In this document: one piece after another, positions 1-7,931 of the stretch | How positions within the stretch are numbered: the stretch's first letter is position 1 | Layout of the letters: each line of letters begins with the position of its first letter | Assembly: GCA_964464825.1 (NCBI GenBank) | Contig: CAYXKL010000002.1 | Coordinates: forward strand, 106,465-170,464 | Reading direction: 5' to 3' | Length of the DNA stretch: 64,000 nucleotides | Origin: DYJK01 sp964464825 | GTDB lineage: Bacteria > Bacteroidota > Ignavibacteria > Ignavibacteriales > Melioribacteraceae | The notes under the pieces: model-generated | Told to the model about the DNA's origin: nothing | What the model saw: the letters and a program-made list of their open reading frames with translations, nothing else | Database searches by the model: none | Made by a program: the position numbers and the translations under genes

Positions 1-465
1 ACCGCTGTTCGGTGTTTCTATTATCTCTTCTGTTTCGAATGATTTGAGATCAATTCTAGCAATGCGCGGCGTGTTGTTTCCATTAATAAAAAGCCATCTT
101 CCGTCTTGCTCACCATTTGTCATCGAAAGTGATGGATGGTGCGCATCATCCCAAGGAACAAAACCGTAAGATGTCATCAACATTGCTTTGCTTTCTTCAG
201 AGTAACCGTATCCGGTTTCGGGATCTTGTGAAAACACAGAAATTTCTTTGAATAATCTACCGGAGGGTAATCCGTAAACCCCAACTTGTCCGCTGAATCC
301 GCCCGACATAAAAGCATAGAATTCATCGTAAGAACCGGGAGCTACATAAACTTTACCCGGTGCATCACTAAAATCGGATGAATCACCCGAACCCGAACAA
401 TTATAAATAGCTGCAGAAAGAGCAGCAAGTGCAATTAGTGAAATGAAAATATTTTTCTTTTTCAT
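1..465 (-). CDS. nosZ: Nitrous-oxide reductase, clade II (N-terminal part, cut by window edge)
   Basis: Reverse-strand translation from the ATG at 465 gives 155 residues that run off the left edge. It begins MKKKNIFISLIALAALSAA, a Sec-type signal with no twin arginine, then a Cys in IYNCSGSG. The mature part contains GSYDEFYAFMSGGFSGQVGV, GYGYSEE, YGFVPWDDAHHPSLSMTNGE and INGNNTPRIARIDL, which are strongly characteristic of the seven-bladed propeller of clade II (Sec-dependent) NosZ. The DAHHP histidines are expected CuZ ligands. NosZ reduces N2O to N2 in the periplasm. The C-terminal cupredoxin CuA domain lies outside the window. The gene starts 14 nt after the cytochrome c gene upstream, so the two are probably one transcript. 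The assignment is secure; completeness of the gene cannot be judged. Confidence 0.93.
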   Translation of the reverse strand, partial: MKKKNIFISLIALAALSAAIYNCSGSGDSSDFSDAPGKVYVAPGSYDEFYAFMSGGFSGQVGVYGLPSGRLFKEISVFSQDPETGYGYSEESKAMLMTSYGFVPWDDAHHPSLSMTNGEQDGRWLFINGNNTPRIARIDLKSFETEEIIETPNSG

Positions 466-479
466 TTTATCCTCTTTGA

Positions 480-947
480 TTATTGATTTACTGAACGGAA
501 ATATTCCAAAATTGCTTTCGCATCATCTTCTGTTACATTTTGAAAAGTCATTTGTGTTGCATAAGTAGCAAGCATCTTTTTTACTTCTGGATGTCTCTTT
601 GTCATTTCTTCCGGATTTAGAATTTGATTCAATATAAATTCAGGAGTTCTTCTAATTGTAATATCGCGAAGAGCCGGACCAGTATAGCGTTCATCAAGTT
701 TATGGCATTGTGTGCATTTTTCAGTAAATATCTTTTCACCGGTTTTTGCTTTGATCATATCGAGTTTACCGAGAGTAATTTTTTCTTTTATTGGACCGAT
801 TCCGTTTTCATATTCGAACGCAGTTAATCCGAATTTCTGAGCAAGTTTTTCTTTTGCAGAATCGCCGGAAGAAGTATCAGTATTATCTCCACCACATGCC
901 CAAACAATAAGTGAGATAATAATCATTAATAAAATATTTTTTTTCAT
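480..947 (-). CDS. Lipoprotein monoheme cytochrome c linked to nosZ
   Basis: 155-residue protein with a lipoprotein-type signal (hydrophobic stretch ending VWACGG, Cys18). It has one c-type heme motif, CTQCH at about residues 78-82 (TEKCTQCHKLDERYTGPAL), and a distal Met-containing segment near ATQMTF that probably supplies the axial methionine. The class I cytochrome c fold is about 90 residues; the preceding linker is charged. It sits directly upstream of nosZ on the same strand, in the position of the NosC-type cytochromes of clade II nos operons. I infer that it passes electrons to NosZ in the periplasm. No second heme motif is present. Confidence 0.85.
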   Translation of the reverse strand: MKKNILLMIIISLIVWACGGDNTDTSSGDSAKEKLAQKFGLTAFEYENGIGPIKEKITLGKLDMIKAKTGEKIFTEKCTQCHKLDERYTGPALRDITIRRTPEFILNQILNPEEMTKRHPEVKKMLATYATQMTFQNVTEDDAKAILEYFRSVNQ

Positions 948-959
948 TTTTTCTCCTAT

Positions 960-1691
960 TTAATTGTGTAATAATTTTGTCTCTAATTCAATTGTTTTTG
1001 GAAAGAGAATATTGTTCTCTAAATGGATATGTAAATGAAGATCAGATTCAAATTCATTTATCAATAAAATAAATTGATGTAATTCTTCTTTATTGGTTTC
1101 AACACTAATAATTATATTTAATAAATCATTGATTCTGCTTATAATCTCTAAAGCAGTTTTATGCTCAAATAGCATTTGTCTTATTGGATTTATTACAGTG
1201 CCATAGTTTCTTGTTTTTGGTTTCTCATGAAATTTATCAGTATCAACAAGATACTTTATAAGAGGGAATAAAATTCTCTCCTCTTTTTCCATATGCATAA
1301 TCATATCTTTAGAAAGCAACTTAAGAAGACGATCAACCTCATCCATAATTTCGGAAGGTTGTTTTACTTTTAAATTTCTTTTTTCCCCGGCAATTTCTTG
1401 AAGTGTTTTCCTAACATAGGTATGATGAACCAAAACAATATATTCTGACAACTCAATTAAATTTTTCTTACTGATATTTTTTTTGTCTTTGTTGTTATTA
1501 ATTGTTTCCTCTAACGCTGAAATAAATTTTTCTATTTCTTTTTCTTCCAGCACTTCCTTTAGTAATAGATTCGGATTATAGTAATATTGGATCTTGTATG
1601 ACTCCATAAATTTTGCAGCTTCTTTACTATAATTGATAATTTCAGAAAGGGAAAGATCTTTGATATTATCCGTGTTTATTTTTTTATCCAT
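960..1691 (-). CDS. Hemerythrin-like di-iron protein related to RIC/YtfE/ScdA
   Basis: About 243 residues. The N-terminal part (to about residue 55) aligns by eye with the ScdA_N/DUF542 region (SEIINYSKEAAKFMESY). The conserved cysteine pair of that domain is replaced by tyrosines (IQYYYNPN). The rest is an HHE-type hemerythrin four-helix bundle with LVHHTYVR, HMEKEERILFPL, EHKTALEI and HIHLENNILFP providing His/Glu di-iron ligands. RIC proteins repair iron-sulfur clusters after nitrosative damage, which fits its place as first gene of the nosZ transcript. Start choice: an upstream GTG at 1697 overlaps the Shine-Dalgarno, whereas GGAG lies 5 nt before the ATG at 1691, so the ATG is preferred. 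Function after loss of the cysteines is uncertain. Confidence 0.8.
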   Translation of the reverse strand: MDKKINTDNIKDLSLSEIINYSKEAAKFMESYKIQYYYNPNLLLKEVLEEKEIEKFISALEETINNNKDKKNISKKNLIELSEYIVLVHHTYVRKTLQEIAGEKRNLKVKQPSEIMDEVDRLLKLLSKDMIMHMEKEERILFPLIKYLVDTDKFHEKPKTRNYGTVINPIRQMLFEHKTALEIISRINDLLNIIISVETNKEELHQFILLINEFESDLHLHIHLENNILFPKTIELETKLLHN

Positions 1692-1833
1692 GCACACTCC
1701 GTTTTAAGGAACACAATGTCCTATTTTGCGCCAAAATTTTTTATTCATTATTTCCATATCATAGATTCCCACGCTCCAAGAAAGACTAAAAATCAACTCA
1801 GTAAGTATAGTTTGATTAATTTTATATCGGACA

Positions 1834-1862
1834 GATAGTTCTGAATAAACATAAGAACTATC
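1834..1862. promoter_or_regulatory. 29-bp inverted repeat between divergent nos and nrf operons
   Basis: Perfect 9-bp arms, GATAGTTCT (1834-1842) and AGAACTATC (1854-1862), are separated by 11 nt. Arm centres are about 20 bp (two helical turns) apart, as expected for a dimeric regulator. The repeat lies in the 320-bp spacer between the minus-strand hemerythrin/cytochrome/nosZ genes and the plus-strand polyferredoxin/nrfHA genes. There is no following T-run, so an operator is likelier than a terminator. It does not match the FNR/CRP consensus; the regulator is unknown. Apart from this and the promoter at 1948, I see nothing else in the spacer. Confidence 0.45.
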
Positions 1863-1947
1863 TTCAAAGCAATCAAGAGAAAATAAAAGCGGGTCATCTT
1901 TATCCGATTATGTGATTTTTAGATAGAATAGTAGACTATATTTTAAT

Positions 1948-1974
1948 TTGACAAATAAGACAGAAAGCTATAAT
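1948..1974 (+). promoter_or_regulatory. Putative sigma70-type promoter of the nrf operon
   Basis: Consensus TTGACA at 1948-1953 and consensus TATAAT at 1969-1974 are separated by 15 bp, slightly shorter than the optimum. The -10 box ends 43 nt before the ATG at 2018, leaving a leader of roughly 35 nt. Both hexamers are perfect, but AT-rich DNA makes chance matches easier and Bacteroidota often use a different -7 element, so this is moderate evidence only. Confidence 0.4.
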
Positions 1975-2017
1975 TTTATAATCAGAAATATTAATCTGAT
2001 ATAGAATTGATGTAATT

Positions 2018-3136
2018 ATGATTGAAAAAAGTAAGTTCAATAAAAATTTAGAGAGACCCATTCAAAAATTTCGTTTTATAATTCAATCTCTTTTTGTACT
2101 GCTTTGTATTTGGATAGGTGTTGAGTTCTATCAATTTATAAATTATTTGGAATCAGGCGGAACAGCCGGAGTTTCTTATAGACCGGCTGGCGTTGAAGGT
2201 TTTTTACCGATAAGTGCTCTGATGAGTGTTTACAATTTTTTGTTAACCGGGGAAATTCATCCGTCACATCCGGCTGGATTTTTTATACTGATTGCAATTA
2301 TAGGAATTTCATTTTTATTTGGTAAATCATTCTGTAGCTGGCTCTGTCCAATTGGATTTTTGTCTGAATTAGTTGGAGATTTTGGAGAGAAGATATATCA
2401 TAAATTATTTAAGCGAAGAGTAAAACTTCTCCGATGGCTTGATTATCCATTACGAAGTTTGAAATATCTTCTTCTAGGCTTTTTTGTCTATGCAATTTTT
2501 TTTTCGATGACAACTACAGCTCTTCAATTCTTTCTTGACAGTTCCTATAACAAAGTTGCAGATATTAAGATGTGGTATTTCTTTGCTGATATAAGCAGAT
2601 TCTCATTAACAGTAATTGCGATTCTTTTTGTACTTTCAATTTTCATCAGAAATTTTTGGTGCAGATACTTCTGTCCGTACGGTGCAATGCTTGGGCTGAT
2701 TTCATTTTTCAGTCCTACTAAGATTAAAAGAGAATCAAAAAGCTGTATTGATTGCGGACTTTGTACGAAAGTATGCCCTTCCTTTATTAAGATAGATAAA
2801 GTTATAACAGTTCGCTCCGATGAATGCACTATGTGTTTAAGTTGTGTTGATGCATGTCCTGTTGCTGATACTTTGGTTGTAAAAACAAAAATCGTTGAAA
2901 AGAAACTCTCCAAAAAATATATTGCTTTCGGAATAATTGGAATTTATATTTTAATCACTGGAATCGGAATAATATCCGGTAATTGGAACAACAACATTTC
3001 GAAAGAAGAATATTTGATCCTTCACAAAAATATAGACCAGCTTGGACATCCAACAAGCACACAAGATATAAAAGAATTAAACAAAGCATCAGAATTAGGA
3101 GCGAAAGATGATAGAGTCCCAATCTCAAAAGACTAA
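2018..3136 (+). CDS. NapH/NosR-type membrane polyferredoxin
   Basis: 372-residue membrane iron-sulfur protein. Hydrophobic helices occur at about 20-42, 85-110, 140-170 and 195-215. Cys motifs CSWLCP (about 105) and CRYFCPYG (about 214) follow membrane segments, as in NapH/NosR/CcoG relatives. Two [4Fe-4S] ferredoxin motifs follow, CIDCGLCTKVCP (about 242) and CTMCLSCVDACP (about 270), then one more helix near 295-315. Such proteins pass electrons from quinol or cytoplasmic donors to periplasmic reductases. It is the first gene of the nrf transcript and overlaps nrfH by 29 nt, so it probably belongs to the nitrite-reduction electron path. The exact electron donor is not determined by sequence. 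Confidence 0.85.
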   Translation: MIEKSKFNKNLERPIQKFRFIIQSLFVLLCIWIGVEFYQFINYLESGGTAGVSYRPAGVEGFLPISALMSVYNFLLTGEIHPSHPAGFFILIAIIGISFLFGKSFCSWLCPIGFLSELVGDFGEKIYHKLFKRRVKLLRWLDYPLRSLKYLLLGFFVYAIFFSMTTTALQFFLDSSYNKVADIKMWYFFADISRFSLTVIAILFVLSIFIRNFWCRYFCPYGAMLGLISFFSPTKIKRESKSCIDCGLCTKVCPSFIKIDKVITVRSDECTMCLSCVDACPVADTLVVKTKIVEKKLSKKYIAFGIIGIYILITGIGIISGNWNNNISKEEYLILHKNIDQLGHPTSTQDIKELNKASELGAKDDRVPISKD

Positions 3137-3740
3137 TTTCTTTCTAAAGCTCTTCCACAAATTAGTCCCTCCCGATCAATGGAAATTTTATGTGATTGTT
3201 CTGCTTGGTATTATGATCGGCTTGGGTATATATATTTTTTACATATCCAATGCTGTTGTTTATTTATCGAATGATCCTCGTGCTTGTGTAAACTGTCATG
3301 TTATGAATGTTCATTATGCAAGTTGGCAGAGAGGGAGTCATGCAAAGGTTACAACTTGTAACGATTGTCATGTTCCTCAAGATAATTTGTTTCGTACATA
3401 TTGGTTTAAGGCAAATGATGGACTTAGACATGCGACATATTTTACAATGCGATGGGAACCGCAAGTAATTCAGATAAAGCAAGCCGGAAAAGAAGCAGTA
3501 CAGAAAAATTGTATAAGATGTCATTCAAATTCAATACATCCAATTGCCCTGAGAGCAATAAGCAATAAAAATGTTGCGGATCAAACTGAAAGATACTGCT
3601 GGGAGTGCCATCGCAATACACCGCACGGTAGAGTGAACAGTTTATCATCAGCACCTTATGCAAGAGTACCATCACTTCAACCGGTTGTACCGGAATGGAT
3701 AGAGAATTTTCTAAAAACAGAAAAACAAAAAACAAAGTAA
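3108..3740 (+). CDS. nrfH: Cytochrome c nitrite reductase small subunit (NapC/NirT family)
   Basis: 210 residues with one N-terminal membrane anchor (about 23-45) and four heme c motifs: CVNCH (about 61), CNDCH (about 84), CIRCH (about 135) and CWECH (about 164). This four-heme count with a short N-terminal anchor is typical of NrfH, the menaquinol-oxidising partner of NrfA. The start at 3108 has AGGAG at 3097-3101, six nt upstream, and lies inside the 3' end of the polyferredoxin gene, suggesting translational coupling. nrfA begins 22 nt downstream. It is slightly longer than the usual 150-190 residues because of its N- and C-terminal tails. Confidence 0.93.
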   Translation: MIESQSQKTNFFLKLFHKLVPPDQWKFYVIVLLGIMIGLGIYIFYISNAVVYLSNDPRACVNCHVMNVHYASWQRGSHAKVTTCNDCHVPQDNLFRTYWFKANDGLRHATYFTMRWEPQVIQIKQAGKEAVQKNCIRCHSNSIHPIALRAISNKNVADQTERYCWECHRNTPHGRVNSLSSAPYARVPSLQPVVPEWIENFLKTEKQKTK

Positions 3741-3762
3741 TAATAAATGTAAAGGCATTGAT

Positions 3763-5250
3763 ATGAAACCAATTCAAGAAATTATTAAGAACAAACCGTG
3801 GATCGGATGGGCATTATTTTTTGCAACAGTTATAATTGTTTTTTTGATAGGATTATTGGCATCATCAATAGTTGAGAGAAGAAGCGAATCATTCGCACTT
3901 CAAGTTATTAAACCAATTTCCGATTGGGAACCGCGTAATGAAGTATGGGGTGAGAACTTTCCGCGTGAATATGAAACATACCGGCAAACACTCGATACAA
4001 CATTTGCAAGCAAACATGGCGGCTCTGCTATGGTAGATTATCTTGAAAAATATCCAGAGCTGATTGTTATGTGGGCTGGTTATGCTTTCTCGAAGGATTA
4101 TAATCAAGGACGTGGTCATGCGTACGCTATAAAGGATATCCGGAACACTTTGCGTACCGGTGACAATAAAGTTAGTCCTCAACCCGGGACTTGCTGGACT
4201 TGCAAAAGCACAGATGTTCCGAGAGTTATGAATTCGATGGGAGTTGGTGAATTTTACAAATCAAAATGGAAAGACCTCGGTGCGGAGATTATTAATCCAA
4301 TCGGATGTCAGGATTGCCACGATCCCAAAACAATGGATTTAAGAATTACACGTCCGGCTTTGATAGAAGCATTTCAACGGCAAGGTAAAGACATAAAAAG
4401 TTTTACTCACAATGAAATGCGTTCGCTTGTTTGTGCCCAGTGCCATGTTGAATATTATTTCAAAGGGAAAGAAGAAAAATATTTAACTTTCCCGTGGGAT
4501 AAAGGATTTAGTGCAGACGAGATGGAAAAATATTATGACGAAATAGATTTTACAGATTGGACACATGCACTTAGCAAAACACCAATGATTAAAGCACAGC
4601 ATCCTGATTTTGAATTGTACAAAACCGGAATTCATGCCGATCGTGGTGTATCTTGTGCAGATTGCCATATGCCGTATAAAACAGAAGGAGGAGTGAAGTT
4701 TACAGACCATCATATTCAAAGTCCTCTTAACAATGTAGAAAATTCATGTTTTGTATGTCACCGCGAAAAAACAGAAAAATTATTGGCTAATGTTTATGAA
4801 AGACAAGATAAAATAGAGGAATTAAGAAGGTTGGCAGAAAAAGCATTAGCAGCAGCACACATCGAAGCAAAAATTGCATGGGATAATGGTGCTACAGATG
4901 CTGAAATGAAACCGGCATTACAATTAATCAGACATGCACAATGGAGATGGGATTGGGTTGCCGCTGCAAACGCTTTAGGATTTCATTCACCGGTTGAAGC
5001 AATGAGAGTTTTAGGTACATCAATTCAAAAAGCAGAATCGGCACGAAAAGAAATTGCGCTTGTACTTGTAAAACATGGTGCTCAATACCCGGTTGTATTA
5101 CCTGATATTTCAACCAAAGAAAAAGCACAGAAATTTATTAGATTGAATTCTACTGAAATGAAATTGGGCAAAGCGGAATTCTTAAAAACTACTGTTATTG
5201 AGTGGGATAAAGAAGCAAAAGAAAGACAAGGAACTTTACAAAAGTATTAA
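3763..5250 (+). CDS. nrfA: Pentaheme ammonia-forming nitrite reductase catalytic subunit
   Basis: 495 residues, normal for NrfA, with an N-terminal hydrophobic segment (about 15-35) that exports or anchors it. The active-site heme uses the diagnostic lysine-ligated CWTCK (about 144-148). Four normal motifs follow: CQDCH (about 183), CAQCH (about 224), CADCH (about 298) and CFVCH (about 329). The catalytic-site context is present as QCHVEYYFKGK (active-site Tyr) and KAQHPDFE (His, about 280). It reduces nitrite to ammonium with six electrons in the periplasm (DNRA). Together with nrfH and the upstream polyferredoxin it forms a complete electron path. No key residue appears to be missing. Confidence 0.96.
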   Translation: MKPIQEIIKNKPWIGWALFFATVIIVFLIGLLASSIVERRSESFALQVIKPISDWEPRNEVWGENFPREYETYRQTLDTTFASKHGGSAMVDYLEKYPELIVMWAGYAFSKDYNQGRGHAYAIKDIRNTLRTGDNKVSPQPGTCWTCKSTDVPRVMNSMGVGEFYKSKWKDLGAEIINPIGCQDCHDPKTMDLRITRPALIEAFQRQGKDIKSFTHNEMRSLVCAQCHVEYYFKGKEEKYLTFPWDKGFSADEMEKYYDEIDFTDWTHALSKTPMIKAQHPDFELYKTGIHADRGVSCADCHMPYKTEGGVKFTDHHIQSPLNNVENSCFVCHREKTEKLLANVYERQDKIEELRRLAEKALAAAHIEAKIAWDNGATDAEMKPALQLIRHAQWRWDWVAAANALGFHSPVEAMRVLGTSIQKAESARKEIALVLVKHGAQYPVVLPDISTKEKAQKFIRLNSTEMKLGKAEFLKTTVIEWDKEAKERQGTLQKY

Positions 5251-5307
5251 TTAAGTAACTATTATTTTAAAAATATTGATTGGGCTTTATATTAACGAGG
5301 TGTGATA

Positions 5308-6513
5308 ATGAAAAAGTTATTTTTTATACTGATTATTTTTAGTTCACTTATTATTGCTCAAGACGGATTAAATTTTTCGTTACAGATTCGTCCGCGTTTT
5401 GAAATTGATAACAAAGATTTTAATTCAGCAACAAGCACCGGTACTTTTACAGCATTCCGTACAAGATTAGGGTTAACATTTAACCGAGTAGAAAATTTAA
5501 CAGCTTTTTTCCAGATTCAAGATTCAAGATATTTTGGTGATGAAATTTCAACAACAACAAATTCAAAAAATATCGATCTGCACCAGGCATTTTTTAATAT
5601 AGCAAATATTTTCACATTACCAGTTAAATTGAAATTAGGAAGATTTGAAATGGCTTATGGTTCACAAAGGTTTATTGGTGCAGTAGATTGGAACAATGTT
5701 GGCAGATCATTTGACGGAGGTTTAATTACATTCAATGGAGAACAATTCAAGTTAGATTTATTTGCTGTCCGTGAATTTGAAAAATTTAATTCAGAAGATT
5801 CGCTTGATCAGAATGTGTACGGATTAATAGCCGATTTAATGTTTATTAAATCTTATAAGCTACAACCCTTTTTAATTTGGCAGAGAGCTCAACCAACAAA
5901 TATATTAAATAGAGCTACTCTCGGTATTTATATAAAGGGTAATCTAGATGCATTTTATCACGAATTGGATTTCGGTTATCAAACCGGTTCTGCGATATTA
6001 TCAAACAGATCACAAAATATTAGTGCTTATACTTTTTCTTTTGGTGCTGGATATAATTTTGAAACAGATATTAAACTTACTATTGGTGCTCAAATTGATA
6101 TAGCAAGCGGTGATGATAACACAGCCGATGATGATTTCAAATCTTACTCATCATTATATGGTACCGGCCACAAATTTTTTGGCTATATGGACTACTTCAC
6201 TAGTTTTCCAAATGATACATATGGATTAGGCTTGACTGATATTATAGTGAAAGCTGGATTATCTCCAATTAACAAATTAGTTCTTTCACTAAATTATCAT
6301 CTATTCAACTCAATAGAAGATTATAAATTAGTTAGCGGCACGAATTCAAATTCATTTGGTTCCGAAATTGATTTTGTTGCCACTTATAAATATAACGACA
6401 ACGTTGCATTTGAAGGTGGAGCAGCTCTCTTTTTTCCGGGTGATATATTTAAAGAAAAACGTGGTAAAGATAATGCTGCATGGTTTTATTTAATGGCAAT
6501 AGCTAATCTTTAA
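5308..6513 (+). CDS. Outer-membrane beta-barrel porin (alginate_exp-like)
   Basis: About 401 residues with a signal peptide (MKKLFFILIIFSSLIIAQ). The mature protein alternates polar and hydrophobic residues throughout, with aromatic girdles and no transmembrane helices. The opening LNFSLQIRPRFEID and AFRTRLGLTF resembles the alginate-export/porin-like family, and the last strand ends in ANL. Start: a GTG at 5302 is in frame, but GAGG (5297-5300) is 7 nt before the ATG at 5308, so the ATG is preferred. Lying after nrfA and before a strong terminator, it is probably the last gene of the nrf transcript and may admit anions such as nitrite. The substrate is inference. Confidence 0.75.
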   Translation: MKKLFFILIIFSSLIIAQDGLNFSLQIRPRFEIDNKDFNSATSTGTFTAFRTRLGLTFNRVENLTAFFQIQDSRYFGDEISTTTNSKNIDLHQAFFNIANIFTLPVKLKLGRFEMAYGSQRFIGAVDWNNVGRSFDGGLITFNGEQFKLDLFAVREFEKFNSEDSLDQNVYGLIADLMFIKSYKLQPFLIWQRAQPTNILNRATLGIYIKGNLDAFYHELDFGYQTGSAILSNRSQNISAYTFSFGAGYNFETDIKLTIGAQIDIASGDDNTADDDFKSYSSLYGTGHKFFGYMDYFTSFPNDTYGLGLTDIIVKAGLSPINKLVLSLNYHLFNSIEDYKLVSGTNSNSFGSEIDFVATYKYNDNVAFEGGAALFFPGDIFKEKRGKDNAAWFYLMAIANL

Positions 6514-6542
6514 TTTAATAGTGGAAATTTGTAAAAATATTG

Positions 6543-6575
6543 AACCCTTCGTTTGAAGGGTTTTTTATTTTATTG
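6543..6575 (+). terminator. Rho-independent terminator after the nrf operon
   Basis: Perfect 8-bp stem AACCCTTC (6543-6550) / GAAGGGTT (6555-6562), loop GTTT, then a T-rich tract. It begins 30 nt after the porin stop codon and closes the polyferredoxin-nrfH-nrfA-porin transcript. Confidence 0.85.
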
Positions 6576-6629
6576 TTTTTGATTTAACAGCTTGATAATT
6601 TTAATTATACTCAATGAATAAGATCAATA

Positions 6630-7802
6630 ATGCACTCTTCAATTGACAGAAGACATTTTATTAAAATATTAAGTATAAGCACAACAGCTTTATTTGTTAA
6701 GCCGCAAAATATTTTATTGGAGAATGATAAATCATCTTATACTCTTTATGTTGGAACTTACACTTCCGGAAAAAGCAAAGGAATTTATATACTTGAGTTT
6801 GATGTAAATTCCGGTAGTTTAATTCAAAATAGTTTTTGTTCAGGTATTGAGAATCCATCCTTTCTTGTTGTAAACAGAGATAAAAAATTTTTGTATGCAG
6901 TTAGCGAGATTGGAAATTTTAAAAATCAATACAGCGGCGGAATTTATGCATATAAAATTGATCACGAAAACAACTCACTGCAATTTATAAATTCAGTTTC
7001 ATCAAATGGAGCTCACCCATGCCATTTAACTGTTGATAAAAGTGATAGATATATTATTGTAGCAAATTACTCAGGCGGAAATATTTCAGTTATTAACATA
7101 GATGATGATGGAAGTCTGGGTAAGTGTACTGATATTGTTCAGCATTACGGAAAAAGTGTAAATAAGAGCAGACAAGAAATGCCACACACTCACTCAGTAA
7201 ATATCGATGCTTCAAACAGATTTGTTGTGGCTGCCGACCTTGGCATTGATAAATTGATGCTGTATAAGTTTGATGACGGAAATGGAAAACTAAATCCAAC
7301 CGAACAAATTTATTTGAAAACAAAACCGGGTGCCGGACCCCGTCATTTTTCTTTTCACCCGAATGGAAAATTTGCATTTGTAATAAACGAACTTGATTGC
7401 ACGATTACCTCTTTACAATTTAATGGTATAGATTTTTTACTTGAACCAATTGAAACCGTATCAACGCTGCCGAAAGATTTTAAAGGTGAAAATACTTGTG
7501 CGGATATCCATATACATCAAAATGGAAAATTTGTTTATGGTTCAAATAGAGGGCACGACAGCATTGCCGCTTTCTATTTTAATGAAACGAACGGTAAGTT
7601 GTTGTTGATTCAACATCAATCAACGTTAGGCAGAACACCCCGAAACTTTGCAATTGATCCATCCGGAAAATTCTTACTTGCAGCAAATCAGAATTCTGAT
7701 TCGATAATTGTTTTTTCAATTGATCAATTAACCGGTAAACTCTCCGCAACAAACCAGAAAATTGAAATTCCATCACCGGTATGTTTACTATTTAATCATT
7801 AG
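6630..7802 (+). CDS. Lactonase-family beta-propeller protein (6-phosphogluconolactonase-like)
   Basis: 390 residues. The N-terminus has a Tat-like motif, RRHFIK, followed by a hydrophobic stretch, so export is likely. The mature part is a seven-bladed propeller of the YbhE/lactonase family: YTLYVGTYTSGKSKGIY, YVVSEIGNF-like blades, SNGAHPCHLTVDKS, QEMPHTHSVNID, GAGPRHFSFHPNGKF, TCADIHIHQNGKFVYGSNRG and LGRTPRNFAIDPSGKFL. Family members hydrolyse sugar lactones. A secreted copy probably acts on extracellular or periplasmic sugar lactones rather than in the pentose phosphate pathway. It stands alone between the nrf terminator and the GH3 gene, same strand. Confidence 0.85.
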   Translation: MHSSIDRRHFIKILSISTTALFVKPQNILLENDKSSYTLYVGTYTSGKSKGIYILEFDVNSGSLIQNSFCSGIENPSFLVVNRDKKFLYAVSEIGNFKNQYSGGIYAYKIDHENNSLQFINSVSSNGAHPCHLTVDKSDRYIIVANYSGGNISVINIDDDGSLGKCTDIVQHYGKSVNKSRQEMPHTHSVNIDASNRFVVAADLGIDKLMLYKFDDGNGKLNPTEQIYLKTKPGAGPRHFSFHPNGKFAFVINELDCTITSLQFNGIDFLLEPIETVSTLPKDFKGENTCADIHIHQNGKFVYGSNRGHDSIAAFYFNETNGKLLLIQHQSTLGRTPRNFAIDPSGKFLLAANQNSDSIIVFSIDQLTGKLSATNQKIEIPSPVCLLFNH

Positions 7803-7931
7803 CAAATAATTATTGAATTGTAAATTTACTTTTGGAAAAATCCACCCTATTCTCATTTCCTTCACTAAAAGATAAATAAATGTTATTTTAGCAAGCGGAA
7901 CATTTATTATCTTAATTATGGAAATATTCAG

